From: LMUY01 sp964245075
Lineage (GTDB): Bacteria > Pseudomonadota > Alphaproteobacteria > Acetobacterales > Acetobacteraceae
NCBI GenBank assembly: GCA_964245075.1
Contig: CAXTLC010000007.1
Location: 18,720 to 82,719 of the forward strand
Reading direction: 5' to 3'
Length of the DNA stretch: 64,000 nt
Shown piece after piece: positions 36,908 through 45,987 of this stretch; positions within the stretch are counted from its first letter, which is position 1, and the number at the start of each line of letters is the position of its first letter. The translations under genes and the position numbers were made by a program. Under the pieces are notes generated by a model. The model saw nothing but the letters and a program-made list of their open reading frames with translations. It was not told the DNA's origin and did not search any database.

Positions 36908-37989
36908 CGCAGGCGCGCCGCGGCCCAGGCGCCGGCCTCTGCCACCACCGGGTCGGCGTCCGCCGCCAGCCTTGTGGCCGCCCCGTGCAGCGCCGGGTCG
37001 CCGGAGTTGCCGATGGCGACCGCGACGTTGCGCACGAACCGGTCCCGCCCGGTGCGCTTGACCGGGGAGCCGGCGAACAGCGCCCGGAAGCCTTGGTCGT
37101 CCAGCGTCGCCAGGCGTTCGAGCGCCGGCCCTTGCAGCTCCGGCCCTTGCAGCTCCGGCCGCGGCTGGAGCTTGGCGTGACGGGACGCGGCGGCGAAGCG
37201 GTTCCATGGGCAGGCCGCCAGGCAGTCGTCGCAGCCATAGATGCGGTTGCCGATCAGCGGGCGCAACGCCACCGGGATGGGGCCGCGGTGCTCGATGGTG
37301 AGGTACGAGATGCAGCGGGTGGCATCCAGTTGGTAGGGGGCGGGAAACGCCGCGGTGGGGCAGGCGGCTTGGCAGCGCGTGCAGGTGCCGCACCGGTCGG
37401 CGTGGGGCAGGTCCGGCGGCAGGTCCAGCGTGGTGTAGATCTCGCCCAGGAACAGCCACGAGCCGTGGGCGCGGGACACGAGGTTGGTGTGCTTGCCCTG
37501 CCAACCCAGCCCGGCGGCGGCGGCCAGCGGCTTCTCCATCACCGGAGCGGTGTCCACGAACACCTTCACCGCCGGGCCGAACCGGCCGGCGATGAACTGG
37601 GCGAGGTGCTTGAGCATGCCCTTCACCACGTCATGGTAGTCGCGCCCCAGCGCGTAGGCGGCGATGGCGCCGCAGCCCGGCTGCCGCGTGGCGGCGAGCG
37701 GGTCGCCCGCGGGCGCGTAGCTCACCCCCAGCGCCACGACGCTGCGCGCTTCCGCCCACAGCGCGCGGGGGTGGCTGCGCTGCTCCGTGCGCTCGGCGAG
37801 CCAGCCCATGTCCCCGTGCTGCCCGGCGGCGATGAACGCGCCCAGCCGCTCGCGGGCTTCGGGGCCGAGCGAGGCGGGCGCGAAGCCCACGGCGTCGAAG
37901 CCCAGGGCCATCGCGCGGGCGCGGATGGCCGCCTTGGCCGGGCTGGGGGCGGCACGGGGCGGATCGCTGTCCGGCGGTGGCGTGGGCAT
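36904..37989 (-). CDS. queG: epoxyqueuosine reductase QueG
   Basis: A 361-residue cobalamin-dependent iron-sulfur enzyme performing the last step of queuosine synthesis on tRNA (epoxyqueuosine to queuosine). The first cluster is CGTCTRCQAACP (Cys200, 203, 206, 210) and the second YGCDDCLAACPWN (Cys253, 256, 260). VFVDTAPVMEK (144-154) carries the conserved active-site Asp147. A HEAT-like C-terminus follows (NVAVAIGNSGDPALHG). A 15-bp repeat encodes ELQGP twice near residue 279, just after the second cluster. ATG at 37989 preferred; another in frame at 38001. Confidence 0.93.
   Translation of the reverse strand: MPTPPPDSDPPRAAPSPAKAAIRARAMALGFDAVGFAPASLGPEARERLGAFIAAGQHGDMGWLAERTEQRSHPRALWAEARSVVALGVSYAPAGDPLAATRQPGCGAIAAYALGRDYHDVVKGMLKHLAQFIAGRFGPAVKVFVDTAPVMEKPLAAAAGLGWQGKHTNLVSRAHGSWLFLGEIYTTLDLPPDLPHADRCGTCTRCQAACPTAAFPAPYQLDATRCISYLTIEHRGPIPVALRPLIGNRIYGCDDCLAACPWNRFAAASRHAKLQPRPELQGPELQGPALERLATLDDQGFRALFAGSPVKRTGRDRFVRNVAVAIGNSGDPALHGAATRLAADADPVVAEAGAWAAARLR
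37126..37160 (-). repeat. 15-bp in-frame repeat within queG
   Basis: CGGCCCTTGCAGCTC occurs twice exactly, then partially. On the coding strand each copy encodes ELQGP in the linker between the iron-sulfur and HEAT-like domains. Confidence 0.85.
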
Positions 37990-38007
37990 GCGCCGTCCCA
38001 TCGCCGT

Positions 38008-38027
38008 GCTTGCAGGCCAATGCAAGC
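38008..38027. promoter_or_regulatory. inverted repeat upstream of queG
   Basis: GCTTGCA-GGCCAA-TGCAAGC, perfect 7-bp arms, 19 bases upstream of the queG ATG at 37989 and in the divergent region before the membrane-protein gene at 38277. Candidate operator or leader hairpin; no cognate regulator is identifiable. Confidence 0.4.
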
Positions 38028-38276
38028 CCGTGCCGGGGCGCTGCCGGCGCACGGCGCGGGCGGCTTGGCGGGCGCCGGTCCACAGGGCTTGGGCCGCTGG
38101 CACTCCCGAAGCCTGAACCAGGCCCCGAGGCAGAAGCAGGTTGCGAATGCCCCGCCCGGTCACGCTGGCACAGGTCCGGCCATGGCCGGCAGCCGGCACG
38201 ATCTGGCCGGGACGGGCAACCCATTGGTCGAGAGGCGGGATGCAGGCAAGCTGCCGACGGAACAGGGAGCGGTGCG

Positions 38277-39269
38277 GTGAAGGTCACGCTGGATCTGGCG
38301 AAGCTGCTGAAGGAAGGCGCCATCACGCCGGCGGAGCACGATCGGCTGGCGCGGCTGGGCCGGGCGGACACGGGGACGTTGCTGGTGAACGTGCTCGTCG
38401 GGTTCGGCGTGGTGGCGGTGACGGCCGGGTGCCTGCTGCTGGTGCCGAGCCCGGTCGCCGGCACGGTGCTGGGCGGGGTGCTGATGGCGGCCGGGCTGGC
38501 GCTGTCGATGCGCGGCCCGGCCGGGTGGGCAGTCATGGCCAACATCTGCATCCTGGTGGCGGCGCTGCTGCTGGCGGCGGGGATCGTCCTGCTCAGCCAG
38601 GGCATGGTCTCCTTCGACGGGAGCGGCGTGCCGGCGATGCCGTTCTACGCGGCTTGCCTGCTGGTATCAGCGCTGTTCGCCGTGTGTGCGGTCCCGGCGC
38701 GCAGCGGGCTGCTGGCGGCGTTGACGGTGCTGGTGCTGTTCACCGTCCTGGGCAGCTCATCCTCCTACGGCCACGCGTTCTACGAGTTGCAGGTGCGGCA
38801 GCCATTGGCGACCGTGGTGGCGTTCTCGGTGCTGGCGCTGGTGGCGCACGCGGCGTCCCGCGCCGTGGCATGGGAGTGGGCACGGCTGCTGACGGTCGTG
38901 GCGCGGACGTCGCTGTTCCTGGTGAACCTGGGATTCTGGGTGGGCTCGCTGTGGGGCGATGACCTGGGCTGGCTGCCCCGGTCAGACCTGGCGGTCCCGG
39001 ACGTGGCGTTCGCGCTGGCCTGGGCCGCCGGTCTGGTCGGTGTGGGCGTGTGGGCCGGGCGGACGGATCGGCGCTGGGTGCTGAACCTGGTCACCGTGTT
39101 CGCCGGCATCCACTTCTACACGCAGTGGTTCGAGCACCTGGGCGCCACGCCGGCGACGGTGCTGCTGGCCGGACTGGCCATGCTGGGGTTCGCGGTGTTC
39201 CTGTGGCGGGTGAACCAGCGTCAAGCGACCTTGTTGCACGGATCAGCCGGACCGGGTGGTCCGAGGTAG
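38277..39269 (+). CDS. DUF2157-like multi-pass membrane protein
   Basis: A 330-residue protein: a soluble N-terminal segment (LDLAKLLKEGAITPAEHDRLARLG), then about nine to ten helices running to the C-terminus. The N-terminal pattern and helix arrangement resemble DUF2157 proteins of unknown function. The GTG at 38277 follows an AGGGAG box. No polar catalytic motif stands out. Confidence 0.7.
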   Translation: MKVTLDLAKLLKEGAITPAEHDRLARLGRADTGTLLVNVLVGFGVVAVTAGCLLLVPSPVAGTVLGGVLMAAGLALSMRGPAGWAVMANICILVAALLLAAGIVLLSQGMVSFDGSGVPAMPFYAACLLVSALFAVCAVPARSGLLAALTVLVLFTVLGSSSSYGHAFYELQVRQPLATVVAFSVLALVAHAASRAVAWEWARLLTVVARTSLFLVNLGFWVGSLWGDDLGWLPRSDLAVPDVAFALAWAAGLVGVGVWAGRTDRRWVLNLVTVFAGIHFYTQWFEHLGATPATVLLAGLAMLGFAVFLWRVNQRQATLLHGSAGPGGPR

Positions 39270-39501
39270 GCTGCGGATGCGGCATCCCGTCGCTCCTGGC
39301 CGGAAGGTTCCAGCTTGCCGTTCAAGGCCAATGCTGCCCGCATCCCCGCCCCGCTCGGCTTTGGATCTCGCCGTGCCTCATCGCGACCTCGATCCGACGC
39401 GTTGACGGTGTTCCTGGAACTGTCCCGCCGATCAGCCAGGGCGCGTCATGCCTCTTGGACCACGCGACCGAGCCATGGGCTCCGTTCAGCGGGTCCTGGC
39501 A

Positions 39502-40395
39502 TCACTCGGCAGCCGCGAGTTGCAGTGGCGCTTCGATGCTCGGCAGGGCCGCCAGGAACGCCCGCAGCGCGGGCGACATGTAGGATTGGGTGCGGCGGAC
39601 CAGCACCGTTTCCGCCTCCCCATCCAGCCCCGGCAACGCCAGTGTCGACACCGCGTGCCGCGGCGCCCATTGCTGCAACAGCGCGGCCGGCAGCAGCGTC
39701 AGCCCCATTCCGGCAGCGGCGCAGGCGAGGATGGCGTCATAGGTGCCGTATTCCAGCACCTGGACGACTGCGACGCCGCGCCGGGCCAGCATGTCCTCCA
39801 GTCGCTGCCGGTAGGAGCAACCTCGGCGCAGCACCAGGATCCGCACCCGGCCGGAAGCCGTGGCGGCGTGAAGGTCGGGGACGCCCGACGCCGCGACCAC
39901 GACCAGCCGCTCCCGGAACACGGGTTGCGTGCTGAGGTGCGGATGGGTCAGCGGCGCGCACACGAAAGCCGCTTCCAGCTCCTGGCGGAGCACCAAGGCC
40001 ACCATCTCGCCAGTGGTGCCGGTCCGCAACGTGAGCTCCACCTCCGGGAACTCGGCCGCGAACCCGGCGAGCATGGCGCCCAGGCGCAAGGCCGCGGTGG
40101 TTTCCATCGCGCCGATCACCAGCCGGCCCCGGGGCGTGCCGGGGTCGGTCACGGCCTGACGCGCTTCGGTCAGCAGCGCCGCGACTTGCCGGGCGTATGG
40201 CAGCAGCGTCTCGCCGGCCGCGCTCAGGGCGACGCCGCGGGCGTGACGCCGGAACAACAGCGTGCCGAGGCTGTTCTCGAGCTTGCCGATGCGGGTCGTG
40301 ACGGCGGACTGCACGGTGTGGAGCCGTTCCGCCGCGCGCCCGATCGAGCCAGCGTCCGCCACGGCCAGGAACGTCGCCAGATCGTCGCTCCTCAT
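39502..40395 (-). CDS. LysR-family transcriptional regulator
   Basis: A 297-residue regulator: HTH at residues 1-60 (SDDLATFLAVADAGSIGRAAERLHTVQSAVTTRIGKLE), then a type 2 periplasmic-binding-like effector domain (RGRLVIGAMETTAALRLG). The ATG at 40395 is chosen over an upstream frame. Divergent from the gene run at 40581, which by LysR convention it should control. The inducer is unknown, possibly a dicarboxylate or aromatic intermediate. Confidence 0.9.
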   Translation of the reverse strand: MRSDDLATFLAVADAGSIGRAAERLHTVQSAVTTRIGKLENSLGTLLFRRHARGVALSAAGETLLPYARQVAALLTEARQAVTDPGTPRGRLVIGAMETTAALRLGAMLAGFAAEFPEVELTLRTGTTGEMVALVLRQELEAAFVCAPLTHPHLSTQPVFRERLVVVAASGVPDLHAATASGRVRILVLRRGCSYRQRLEDMLARRGVAVVQVLEYGTYDAILACAAAGMGLTLLPAALLQQWAPRHAVSTLALPGLDGEAETVLVRRTQSYMSPALRAFLAALPSIEAPLQLAAAE

Positions 40396-40580
40396 GCTGC
40401 GTTCCCAACCCTTCGCCGCGCTGACACATCTACGGACGGCAACGGTCCGATCGCAAGCCATCTCATGCGGAGATGTTTGTGATCGCGGGACACCATGCGT
40501 GGGGGAGGCCAGCGCGCCCCAGATCTCTGGGAAGGGCGTCGGGCCATTGCGAGCGACGGCCCGATATCGGAGGCCAAGCC

Positions 40581-40697
40581 ATGCGTCTGCCGCTACCCAA
40601 GCCGTCAGAACTGAACGACGAGCAGAAGGCGGCCTGCATTCCCGACGGCTATGACGTTCCGGTTTCGGTTTCGGGTCGCGGGGAGGGCCTGGCGTGA
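40581..40697 (+). pseudogene. truncated carboxymuconolactone-decarboxylase-family N-terminus
   Basis: A 38-codon frame behind a good ribosome-binding site (CGGAGG). Its first 17 residues, MRLPLPKPSELNDEQKA, match the characteristic N-terminus of carboxymuconolactone decarboxylase/peroxiredoxin-like proteins (about 180 residues); the remaining 21 residues do not. The stop overlaps the GTG of the SdhA paralogue (GTGA). It looks like an internal deletion that fused a CMD start to the upstream end of the next gene, leaving a translated leader. Confidence 0.6.
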
Positions 40698-42490
40698 CCG
40701 CGCCCGCCTATCCGATCCAGGACCACCGCCACGACGTGGTGGTGGTCGGGGCGGGCGGCGCCGGGCTGCGGGCGGCGCTCGGCATGGCGGCGGCCGGGTT
40801 GCGGACGGCATGCGTGACCAAGGTCTTCCCGACCCGCAGCCACACGGTGGCCGCCCAAGGCGGCATGGCGGCGGCGCTGGGCAACATGGGCGACGGCGAC
40901 AACTGGCACTTCCACATGTACGACACGGTGAAAGGGTCGGACTGGCTCGGCGACCAGGACGCGATCGAGTTCATGTGCCGCGAAGCCGCGCCGGCGGTGC
41001 TGGAGCTGGAGGCGTACGGCGTGCCGTTCTCCCGCACGCAAGCCGGACGGATCTACCAGCGCCCGTTTGGGGGGCAGACGCTGGAGTACGGCAAGCGCAT
41101 GGCCCAGCGCACCTGCGCCGCCGCCGACCGCACCGGCCACGCCATCCTGCACGCGCTGTATCAGCAATGCTTGCGCGCGGGCACCGAGTTCTTTGTGGAA
41201 TACGTCGCGCTCGACCTGCCGTGCGACGATGACGGCACGTGCCGCGGCACCCTGGCCTGGAACATCGAGGACGGCACGCTGCACCGCTTCGCTGCGCACC
41301 AGACCGTGCTGGCCACCGGCGGCTATGGCCGGGTCTATGCGTCCTGCACCGCGGCGCATACGTGCACCGGCGACGGCAACGCCATGGCGCTGCGCGCCGG
41401 GCTGCCATTGCAGGACATGGAGTTCACGCAATTTCACCCGACCGGCATCTATGGCTCCGGCTGCCTGATCACCGAGGGATCGCGTGGCGAGGGCGGTTGC
41501 CTGACCAACGGCGCAGGCGAGCGCTTCATGGAACGCTACGCGCCCACCGCCAAGGACCTGGCGGGGCGCGACGTGGTCTGCCGGTCGATGACGGTCGAGA
41601 TCCTGGAAGGCCGCGGCTGCGGCCCGGAGAAGGATCACATCCTGCTGCACCTGGAGCATCTGGGGGCGGATCTGCTGGCCGAACGCCTGCCTGGCATCAG
41701 CGAGACCGCGCGCATCTTCGCCGGCGTGGACGTAGCCCGCGAGCCGATCCCGGTGATCCCCACCGTGCACTACAACATGGGCGGTATCCCGGCCAATCTC
41801 CACGGCGAGGCCGTGACGCTGCGCGGGGACGACCCGGAAGCGGCGGTGCCGGGGCTCATGGCGGTCGGCGAGGCGGCTTGCGTGTCCGTGCACGGCGCCA
41901 ACCGGCTGGGCTCCAACTCGCTGCTCGATATCGTGGTGTTCGGCCGCGCGGCCGCCCAGCGCGCAGCCGCCACCGTGCGGCCCGGCGAGCGCCATGCCCC
42001 GGCGCCGGACAGGGCGACGGACCGCGCCCTGGCGCGCTTCGACCGGCTACGCTGGGCCGCCGGCGAGCGCTCGGCCGGCGAGATCAGGGGAGAGATGCAG
42101 CGCACCATGCAACGCCACTGCGCGGTGTTCCGCGATGGGCCGCTGATGGACGCCGGGTGGAGCAGGCTGGAGGGCGTCGGCCGCGCCATGCGCGACGGGC
42201 TCGGCCTGTCCGACCGCGCCCTGGTGTTCAACAACGACCTGGTCGAGGCGCTCGAGCTCGACAACATGATGGCCCAGGCGCAGGTCAGCCTCGCCTCGGC
42301 GATCGGCCGCACCGAGAGCCGCGGCGCACACGCAAGGGACGACTACCCCAAGCGTGACGACGAGGCGTGGCTGAAGCACACCCTGGCGTTTCAGGACGCC
42401 GATGGCGTACGGCTGGAATACCGGCCCGTGCACCTCCACACGCTGTCCAACGACGTCGCTTCGAGCCCGCCCAAGGAACGGGTGTACTGA
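40694..42490 (+). CDS. succinate dehydrogenase/fumarate reductase flavoprotein (SdhA) paralogue without partners
   Basis: A 598-residue SdhA-family flavoprotein: FAD site GAGGAG (19-24), covalent-FAD His50 in RSHTVAAQGG, substrate His248 in QFHPTGI, catalytic Arg264 in SRGEGG, and HYNMGGI (359-365). All key residues of housekeeping SdhA are present. No sdhB, sdhC or sdhD is nearby, so it cannot form complex II from this locus. It either replaces SdhA in the housekeeping complex or acts on another dicarboxylate with a different partner. It is coupled to the CMD remnant upstream and one base from the transporter gene downstream. Confidence 0.9.
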   Translation: MTAPAYPIQDHRHDVVVVGAGGAGLRAALGMAAAGLRTACVTKVFPTRSHTVAAQGGMAAALGNMGDGDNWHFHMYDTVKGSDWLGDQDAIEFMCREAAPAVLELEAYGVPFSRTQAGRIYQRPFGGQTLEYGKRMAQRTCAAADRTGHAILHALYQQCLRAGTEFFVEYVALDLPCDDDGTCRGTLAWNIEDGTLHRFAAHQTVLATGGYGRVYASCTAAHTCTGDGNAMALRAGLPLQDMEFTQFHPTGIYGSGCLITEGSRGEGGCLTNGAGERFMERYAPTAKDLAGRDVVCRSMTVEILEGRGCGPEKDHILLHLEHLGADLLAERLPGISETARIFAGVDVAREPIPVIPTVHYNMGGIPANLHGEAVTLRGDDPEAAVPGLMAVGEAACVSVHGANRLGSNSLLDIVVFGRAAAQRAAATVRPGERHAPAPDRATDRALARFDRLRWAAGERSAGEIRGEMQRTMQRHCAVFRDGPLMDAGWSRLEGVGRAMRDGLGLSDRALVFNNDLVEALELDNMMAQAQVSLASAIGRTESRGAHARDDYPKRDDEAWLKHTLAFQDADGVRLEYRPVHLHTLSNDVASSPPKERVY

Positions 42491-42491
42491 C

Positions 42492-43706
42492 GTGGCGCAC
42501 CCTGCGGCCGACCATCTCAGCCCGGGCGAGGCGGACACCTGGCGCGCCACGCTGTCCGGCCTTTGCGCGAGTCTGGTCAGCATCGGCTTGGCGCGTTTCG
42601 CCTACACGCCCCTGCTGCCCGCCATCATCGGCGCCGGGTGGTTCGGCGCCGCCAGCGCCGCGTATCTCGGCGCGGCCAACCTCGCCGGCTATCTGGCGGG
42701 GGCGCTGCTGGTCGGGCCAGCGGCGGCGCTTGTGCCGACGCGGTCGCTGTTGCGCGGGGCAATGCTGGCCGCTAGCGTCAGCTTCTTTGCCTGCGCTTGG
42801 CCGGGAGGCTTTACCTGGTTCTTCGGCTGGCGCTTCGCTTCCGGCATCGCCGGTGGGGCGGCGATGGTGCTGGCGGCGCCCGCCATCCTGCCCCACGTGG
42901 CGCCGTCGCGCCGCGGGCTGGTCAGCGGCGCGATCTTCATGGGGGTGGGTTTCGGCATCGCCGCATCGGGCACGCTGGTGCCGCTGCTGCTGCGACAAGG
43001 GTTGCAGCAGGCCTGGCTCGGCCTGGGCGCCGCGGCGTTCGCGCTGACCCTCGTGGGCTGGAACGGCTGGCCGGAGCAAGTCCGTTCCCAGCCGAAGGCG
43101 GCTCCCAAACTGCGGCCGGGCGACACGCGGCAGCTGCGTGCGCTCTACGCCGTCTATGGGCTGAACGCGTTCGGGCTGGTCCCGCACATGGTGTTCCTCG
43201 TCGACTACGTCGCCCGCGGGCTTGGGCAAGGCCTGGATGCCGGAGCAGGCTATTGGGTGTTGTTCGGGCTGGGCGCGGTGGTCGGGCCGCTGGCCGGCGG
43301 ACACCTCGCGGATCGGATCGGCTTCCGGTCGACGCTGCGCCTCCTCGTCTTGGTCGAGGCCGCCGCCGTGGCACTCCCGGCGCTGAACCACGGCTCGGCT
43401 GGGCTGATGATCTCGAGCCTGGTGGTCGGCGCGTCCACCCCGGGCGTCGTGCCGCTCGCCCTCGGGCGCACTCACGAGATTCTGCGTCACCACCAAGAAG
43501 CGCAGAAGGGTGCGTGGCGTGCCGCCACCACCAGTTTCGCGGTGATGCAGGCATTGGGGGCATACGGACTCTCGTTCCTGTTCGCCCGCACCGGCGGCGA
43601 CTACGGGCTGCTGTTCGGACTTGGTGCCGGCGCGCTGGTTCTAGCCTTGGCCATCGATCTGCTCGTCTCCTCGCCGGCGCCAGCCGCGCCGGAGGACCGG
43701 GCTTGA
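42492..43706 (+). CDS. MFS transporter, YbfB/YjiJ family
   Basis: A 404-residue, 12-helix major facilitator. The opening WRATLSGLCASLVSIGLARFAYTPLLPAII is diagnostic of the YbfB/YjiJ family, with RFASGIAGGAAMVLAAPAILPHV in helix 4-5. Substrates of this family are mostly unknown (small organic compounds). The GTG at 42492 comes directly after the SdhA stop, so it is in the same unit. Confidence 0.88.
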   Translation: MAHPAADHLSPGEADTWRATLSGLCASLVSIGLARFAYTPLLPAIIGAGWFGAASAAYLGAANLAGYLAGALLVGPAAALVPTRSLLRGAMLAASVSFFACAWPGGFTWFFGWRFASGIAGGAAMVLAAPAILPHVAPSRRGLVSGAIFMGVGFGIAASGTLVPLLLRQGLQQAWLGLGAAAFALTLVGWNGWPEQVRSQPKAAPKLRPGDTRQLRALYAVYGLNAFGLVPHMVFLVDYVARGLGQGLDAGAGYWVLFGLGAVVGPLAGGHLADRIGFRSTLRLLVLVEAAAVALPALNHGSAGLMISSLVVGASTPGVVPLALGRTHEILRHHQEAQKGAWRAATTSFAVMQALGAYGLSFLFARTGGDYGLLFGLGAGALVLALAIDLLVSSPAPAAPEDRA

Positions 43707-43855
43707 CGCAGGCCGGCACCGACCCGCTCGTCTGCCTGCACAGGCGCGGTTCCGGGCCGGACACGGGGTGCGCCAGCGACGGCGGACGGTTTGGCCGTCT
43801 GGTCCGCCGTGGTACGTGCAATGCTGCAAGCGGAAAACGACGGAGATGGCGCACC

Positions 43856-44272
43856 ATGACAGAAACCCTCCCACTCACCCGCGGCGTGGACCACGTCGGC
43901 TTGGCCGTCAGCGACCTCGAAGCGTCGAGCCGCTTCTTTTGCGAATGCCTGGGCTGGCACGTCGTCGGCGGCCGGCCCGACTACCCCGCCGTGTTCGTGG
44001 GCGACGGGAGCGTGGTGGCCACGCTCTGGCAGGTGGAGGACCCCGCGGCATGCACACCCTTCGACCGGCGTAAGAACGTGGGCCTGCACCATCTGGCCCT
44101 GCGCGTCGGGTCGCTGGACGGGCTGGCGTTGCTGCATCGGCGTGTCGGCGCCTGGCCCGGCGTCACCGTCGAGTTCGCGCCGACGTTTTCCGGCGCCGGC
44201 CCTAAGACCCACTTCATGGTGCGGGACCCCTCGGGTGTGCGCATCGAGTTCACCTTTGATCCGCAAACCTAG
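43856..44272 (+). CDS. VOC family (glyoxalase/dioxygenase fold) protein
   Basis: A 138-residue single-domain VOC protein with the full metal triad pattern: His in GVDHVGLAVSD (near residue 13), His in GLHHLALRV (near 77), and Glu in GVRIEFTFD (near 132). Could be a glyoxalase-like lyase, epimerase or dioxygenase. It is two bases from the following PNPOx-like gene. A GACGG/CCGTC hairpin lies within the 149 bases upstream. Confidence 0.85.
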   Translation: MTETLPLTRGVDHVGLAVSDLEASSRFFCECLGWHVVGGRPDYPAVFVGDGSVVATLWQVEDPAACTPFDRRKNVGLHHLALRVGSLDGLALLHRRVGAWPGVTVEFAPTFSGAGPKTHFMVRDPSGVRIEFTFDPQT

Positions 44273-44274
44273 CC

Positions 44275-45165
44275 GTGAGCGTACATCCGGCCACGACGCC
44301 GTGGCACGCGGGCGAGCGGGCGATGCAGCGCGCCGCCGGGGTTTCCGACGAGGCGTCCGAGCGGGCTGCCGCCGCCTTCCGCGATCACCTGCGCGAGCAG
44401 CACCGGTTGTTCTTCCCCCAGTTGCCATTCATCGTCGTCGGCGCGGTCGACCCCGAGGGGGCGCCCTGGGCCACGGTCCAGGCGGGCGTCCCGGGCTTCC
44501 TGTCCGTGCCCGACCCGGCCACGCTGTGCGTCGCTGCGGCGCGCGAGCCGGCCGATCCCGCTGACCGCGGGATGGAGGATGGCGACGCCGTTGGCCTGCT
44601 GGGCATCGAGTTGCCGACCCGGCGGCGCAACCGGCTTAACGGCACCCTGTTGCGGGACGGTCCCGCAGGCTACGCCGTGGCGGTGGAGCAGAGTTTCGGC
44701 AATTGTTCGCGCTTCATCGTGCCGCGGCACCCCGTCCTGGCCCGGCCGTCCGAGTTCCCGCAGGGGGCGCCGGCGCGGCGCGGCGATGGCCTGGACGCGG
44801 ACGCAAGGGCGCTGGTGGCAGCGGCCGACACGTTCTTCGTGGCATCCTACGTCGATGGTCCGGACGGCCGCCGGCAGACGGACGTGTCGCACCGGGGTGG
44901 GCGCGCCAGTTTCGTGGAGGTTGACGAGCAGGGCTGTCTGACCATCCCAGACCTTCCCGGGAACGGCTTCTTCAACACGCTCGGCAACATCCGGATGACC
45001 GGCAGGGCAGGGCTGTTGTTCGTCGATTTTTCGACGGGCGACCTCCTGCAACTGACGGGCGAGGCCGACATCCTGCCGGAAGGTGGCCAGGATCGGCGCT
45101 GGCGGGTGCGACCGCTGCAAGTCGTGGCCCGGCCGGGGGCGCCGGCATTGCGGTGGGATGCATAG
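44275..45165 (+). CDS. pyridoxamine 5'-phosphate oxidase-family protein
   Basis: A 296-residue flavin-binding split-barrel protein: FPQLPFIVVGAVDPEGAPWATVQAG and later GNGFFNTLGNIRMTGRAGLLFVDF are the FMN-binding strands of the PNPOx-like family. The size matches the two-part proteins often found fused to or beside ferredoxin reductases, but no such domain is attached. Probably a flavin-dependent reductase or oxidase acting on a small organic. It starts at GTG 44275. Confidence 0.82.
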   Translation: MSVHPATTPWHAGERAMQRAAGVSDEASERAAAAFRDHLREQHRLFFPQLPFIVVGAVDPEGAPWATVQAGVPGFLSVPDPATLCVAAAREPADPADRGMEDGDAVGLLGIELPTRRRNRLNGTLLRDGPAGYAVAVEQSFGNCSRFIVPRHPVLARPSEFPQGAPARRGDGLDADARALVAAADTFFVASYVDGPDGRRQTDVSHRGGRASFVEVDEQGCLTIPDLPGNGFFNTLGNIRMTGRAGLLFVDFSTGDLLQLTGEADILPEGGQDRRWRVRPLQVVARPGAPALRWDA

Positions 45166-45468
45166 CGTCCTCTGCATGGACCGCCTTCAAACCCGAGAAC
45201 ACGCATGGTTGTCGCCACGATCGAGGCTCTCCCGCTGCGGTGGGCGTGGCCGTGTTCGCGACCCGGCTGGATCATTCGGCCGCGGGATGGCGCAGCCTGG
45301 CCAGGGTGGAGGCGGGTGCGGTCGGCCTGCCGCACCCTGGATGTCGCTCAGCAAGGCAAGGGACTTAGGATCGGACTCTCGGCTGCTCCCGCGACGGCGT
45401 CTCGACCGGGATCCACCCCGCATGGACGGACGATGCGGGACGGATGCGGCCCCGGAGCTGACGCGTCC
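45166..45468. other. 303-bp intergenic stretch, nothing recognised
   Basis: Between the convergent PNPOx-like and VOC genes. No frame resembles a known protein and no strong hairpin was found. Candidate terminator sequences are not obvious. Confidence 0.6.
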
Positions 45469-45930
45469 TTACCCGGTTGTGCGGCCTGCCTCCGTGGGGC
45501 TGAATACGCTGTCGAACAGCCGGCCGGGACGGTGGCAGATCTCCCACCAGTTGCGGTCCAGGTCACAGATCAGGAACGACGTCTGGTCGCCATTCTGCTC
45601 GATGGGCTTGATCTCGTTCATCCCATATGTGTCCTTGAGCCGGATCGCCGCGTCATGGGCATCCCGCACCTGATCGGCGGTTTCCATGTCGAGGCACCAG
45701 CGCACGTCGGACGGCAACGCCAACATGGAGTCGCCCGTCTTGACGCACGCGACCATCCAGCCGCCACCGCAGCGCAGCCAGATCGCCATCTCGCCGCGCT
45801 GCACTGTCTCGAGGCCCAGGAACTCGTTGTAGAACCGCCGCGCTCCGGCGAGGTCACGGGTTTCGAGCGTCCCATGCGACAGCGACAGGGTCCACGGTGC
45901 CCGACGCACCGGCTTGACCATCTCGTTCAT
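45469..45930 (-). CDS. VOC family protein with incomplete metal site (VOC-1)
   Basis: A 153-residue VOC-fold protein (SLSHGTLETRDLAGARRFYNEFLGLE, ending in DLDRNWWEICHRPG). The first His position is kept (SHGTLETRD) and the final Glu (WWEI) is kept, but the expected second-module His is replaced in VRWCLDMETAD. It is paired with a paralogue (VOC-2) 57 bases upstream, both sharing the WWEI-C-RP motif. It is the last gene of the reductase unit. The activity may be altered or non-metal. Confidence 0.8.
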   Translation of the reverse strand: MNEMVKPVRRAPWTLSLSHGTLETRDLAGARRFYNEFLGLETVQRGEMAIWLRCGGGWMVACVKTGDSMLALPSDVRWCLDMETADQVRDAHDAAIRLKDTYGMNEIKPIEQNGDQTSFLICDLDRNWWEICHRPGRLFDSVFSPTEAGRTTG

Positions 45931-45987
45931 AATGCATCTCCCTCTGTGGATGCCATCCGGCGCGTTCCGGCCCCGGACGGCATAGGC

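Noticed and set aside
39270..39501. Possible small gene between the DUF2157-like and LysR genes
   Set aside because: No frame has a good start or resembles a known protein; treated as intergenic.
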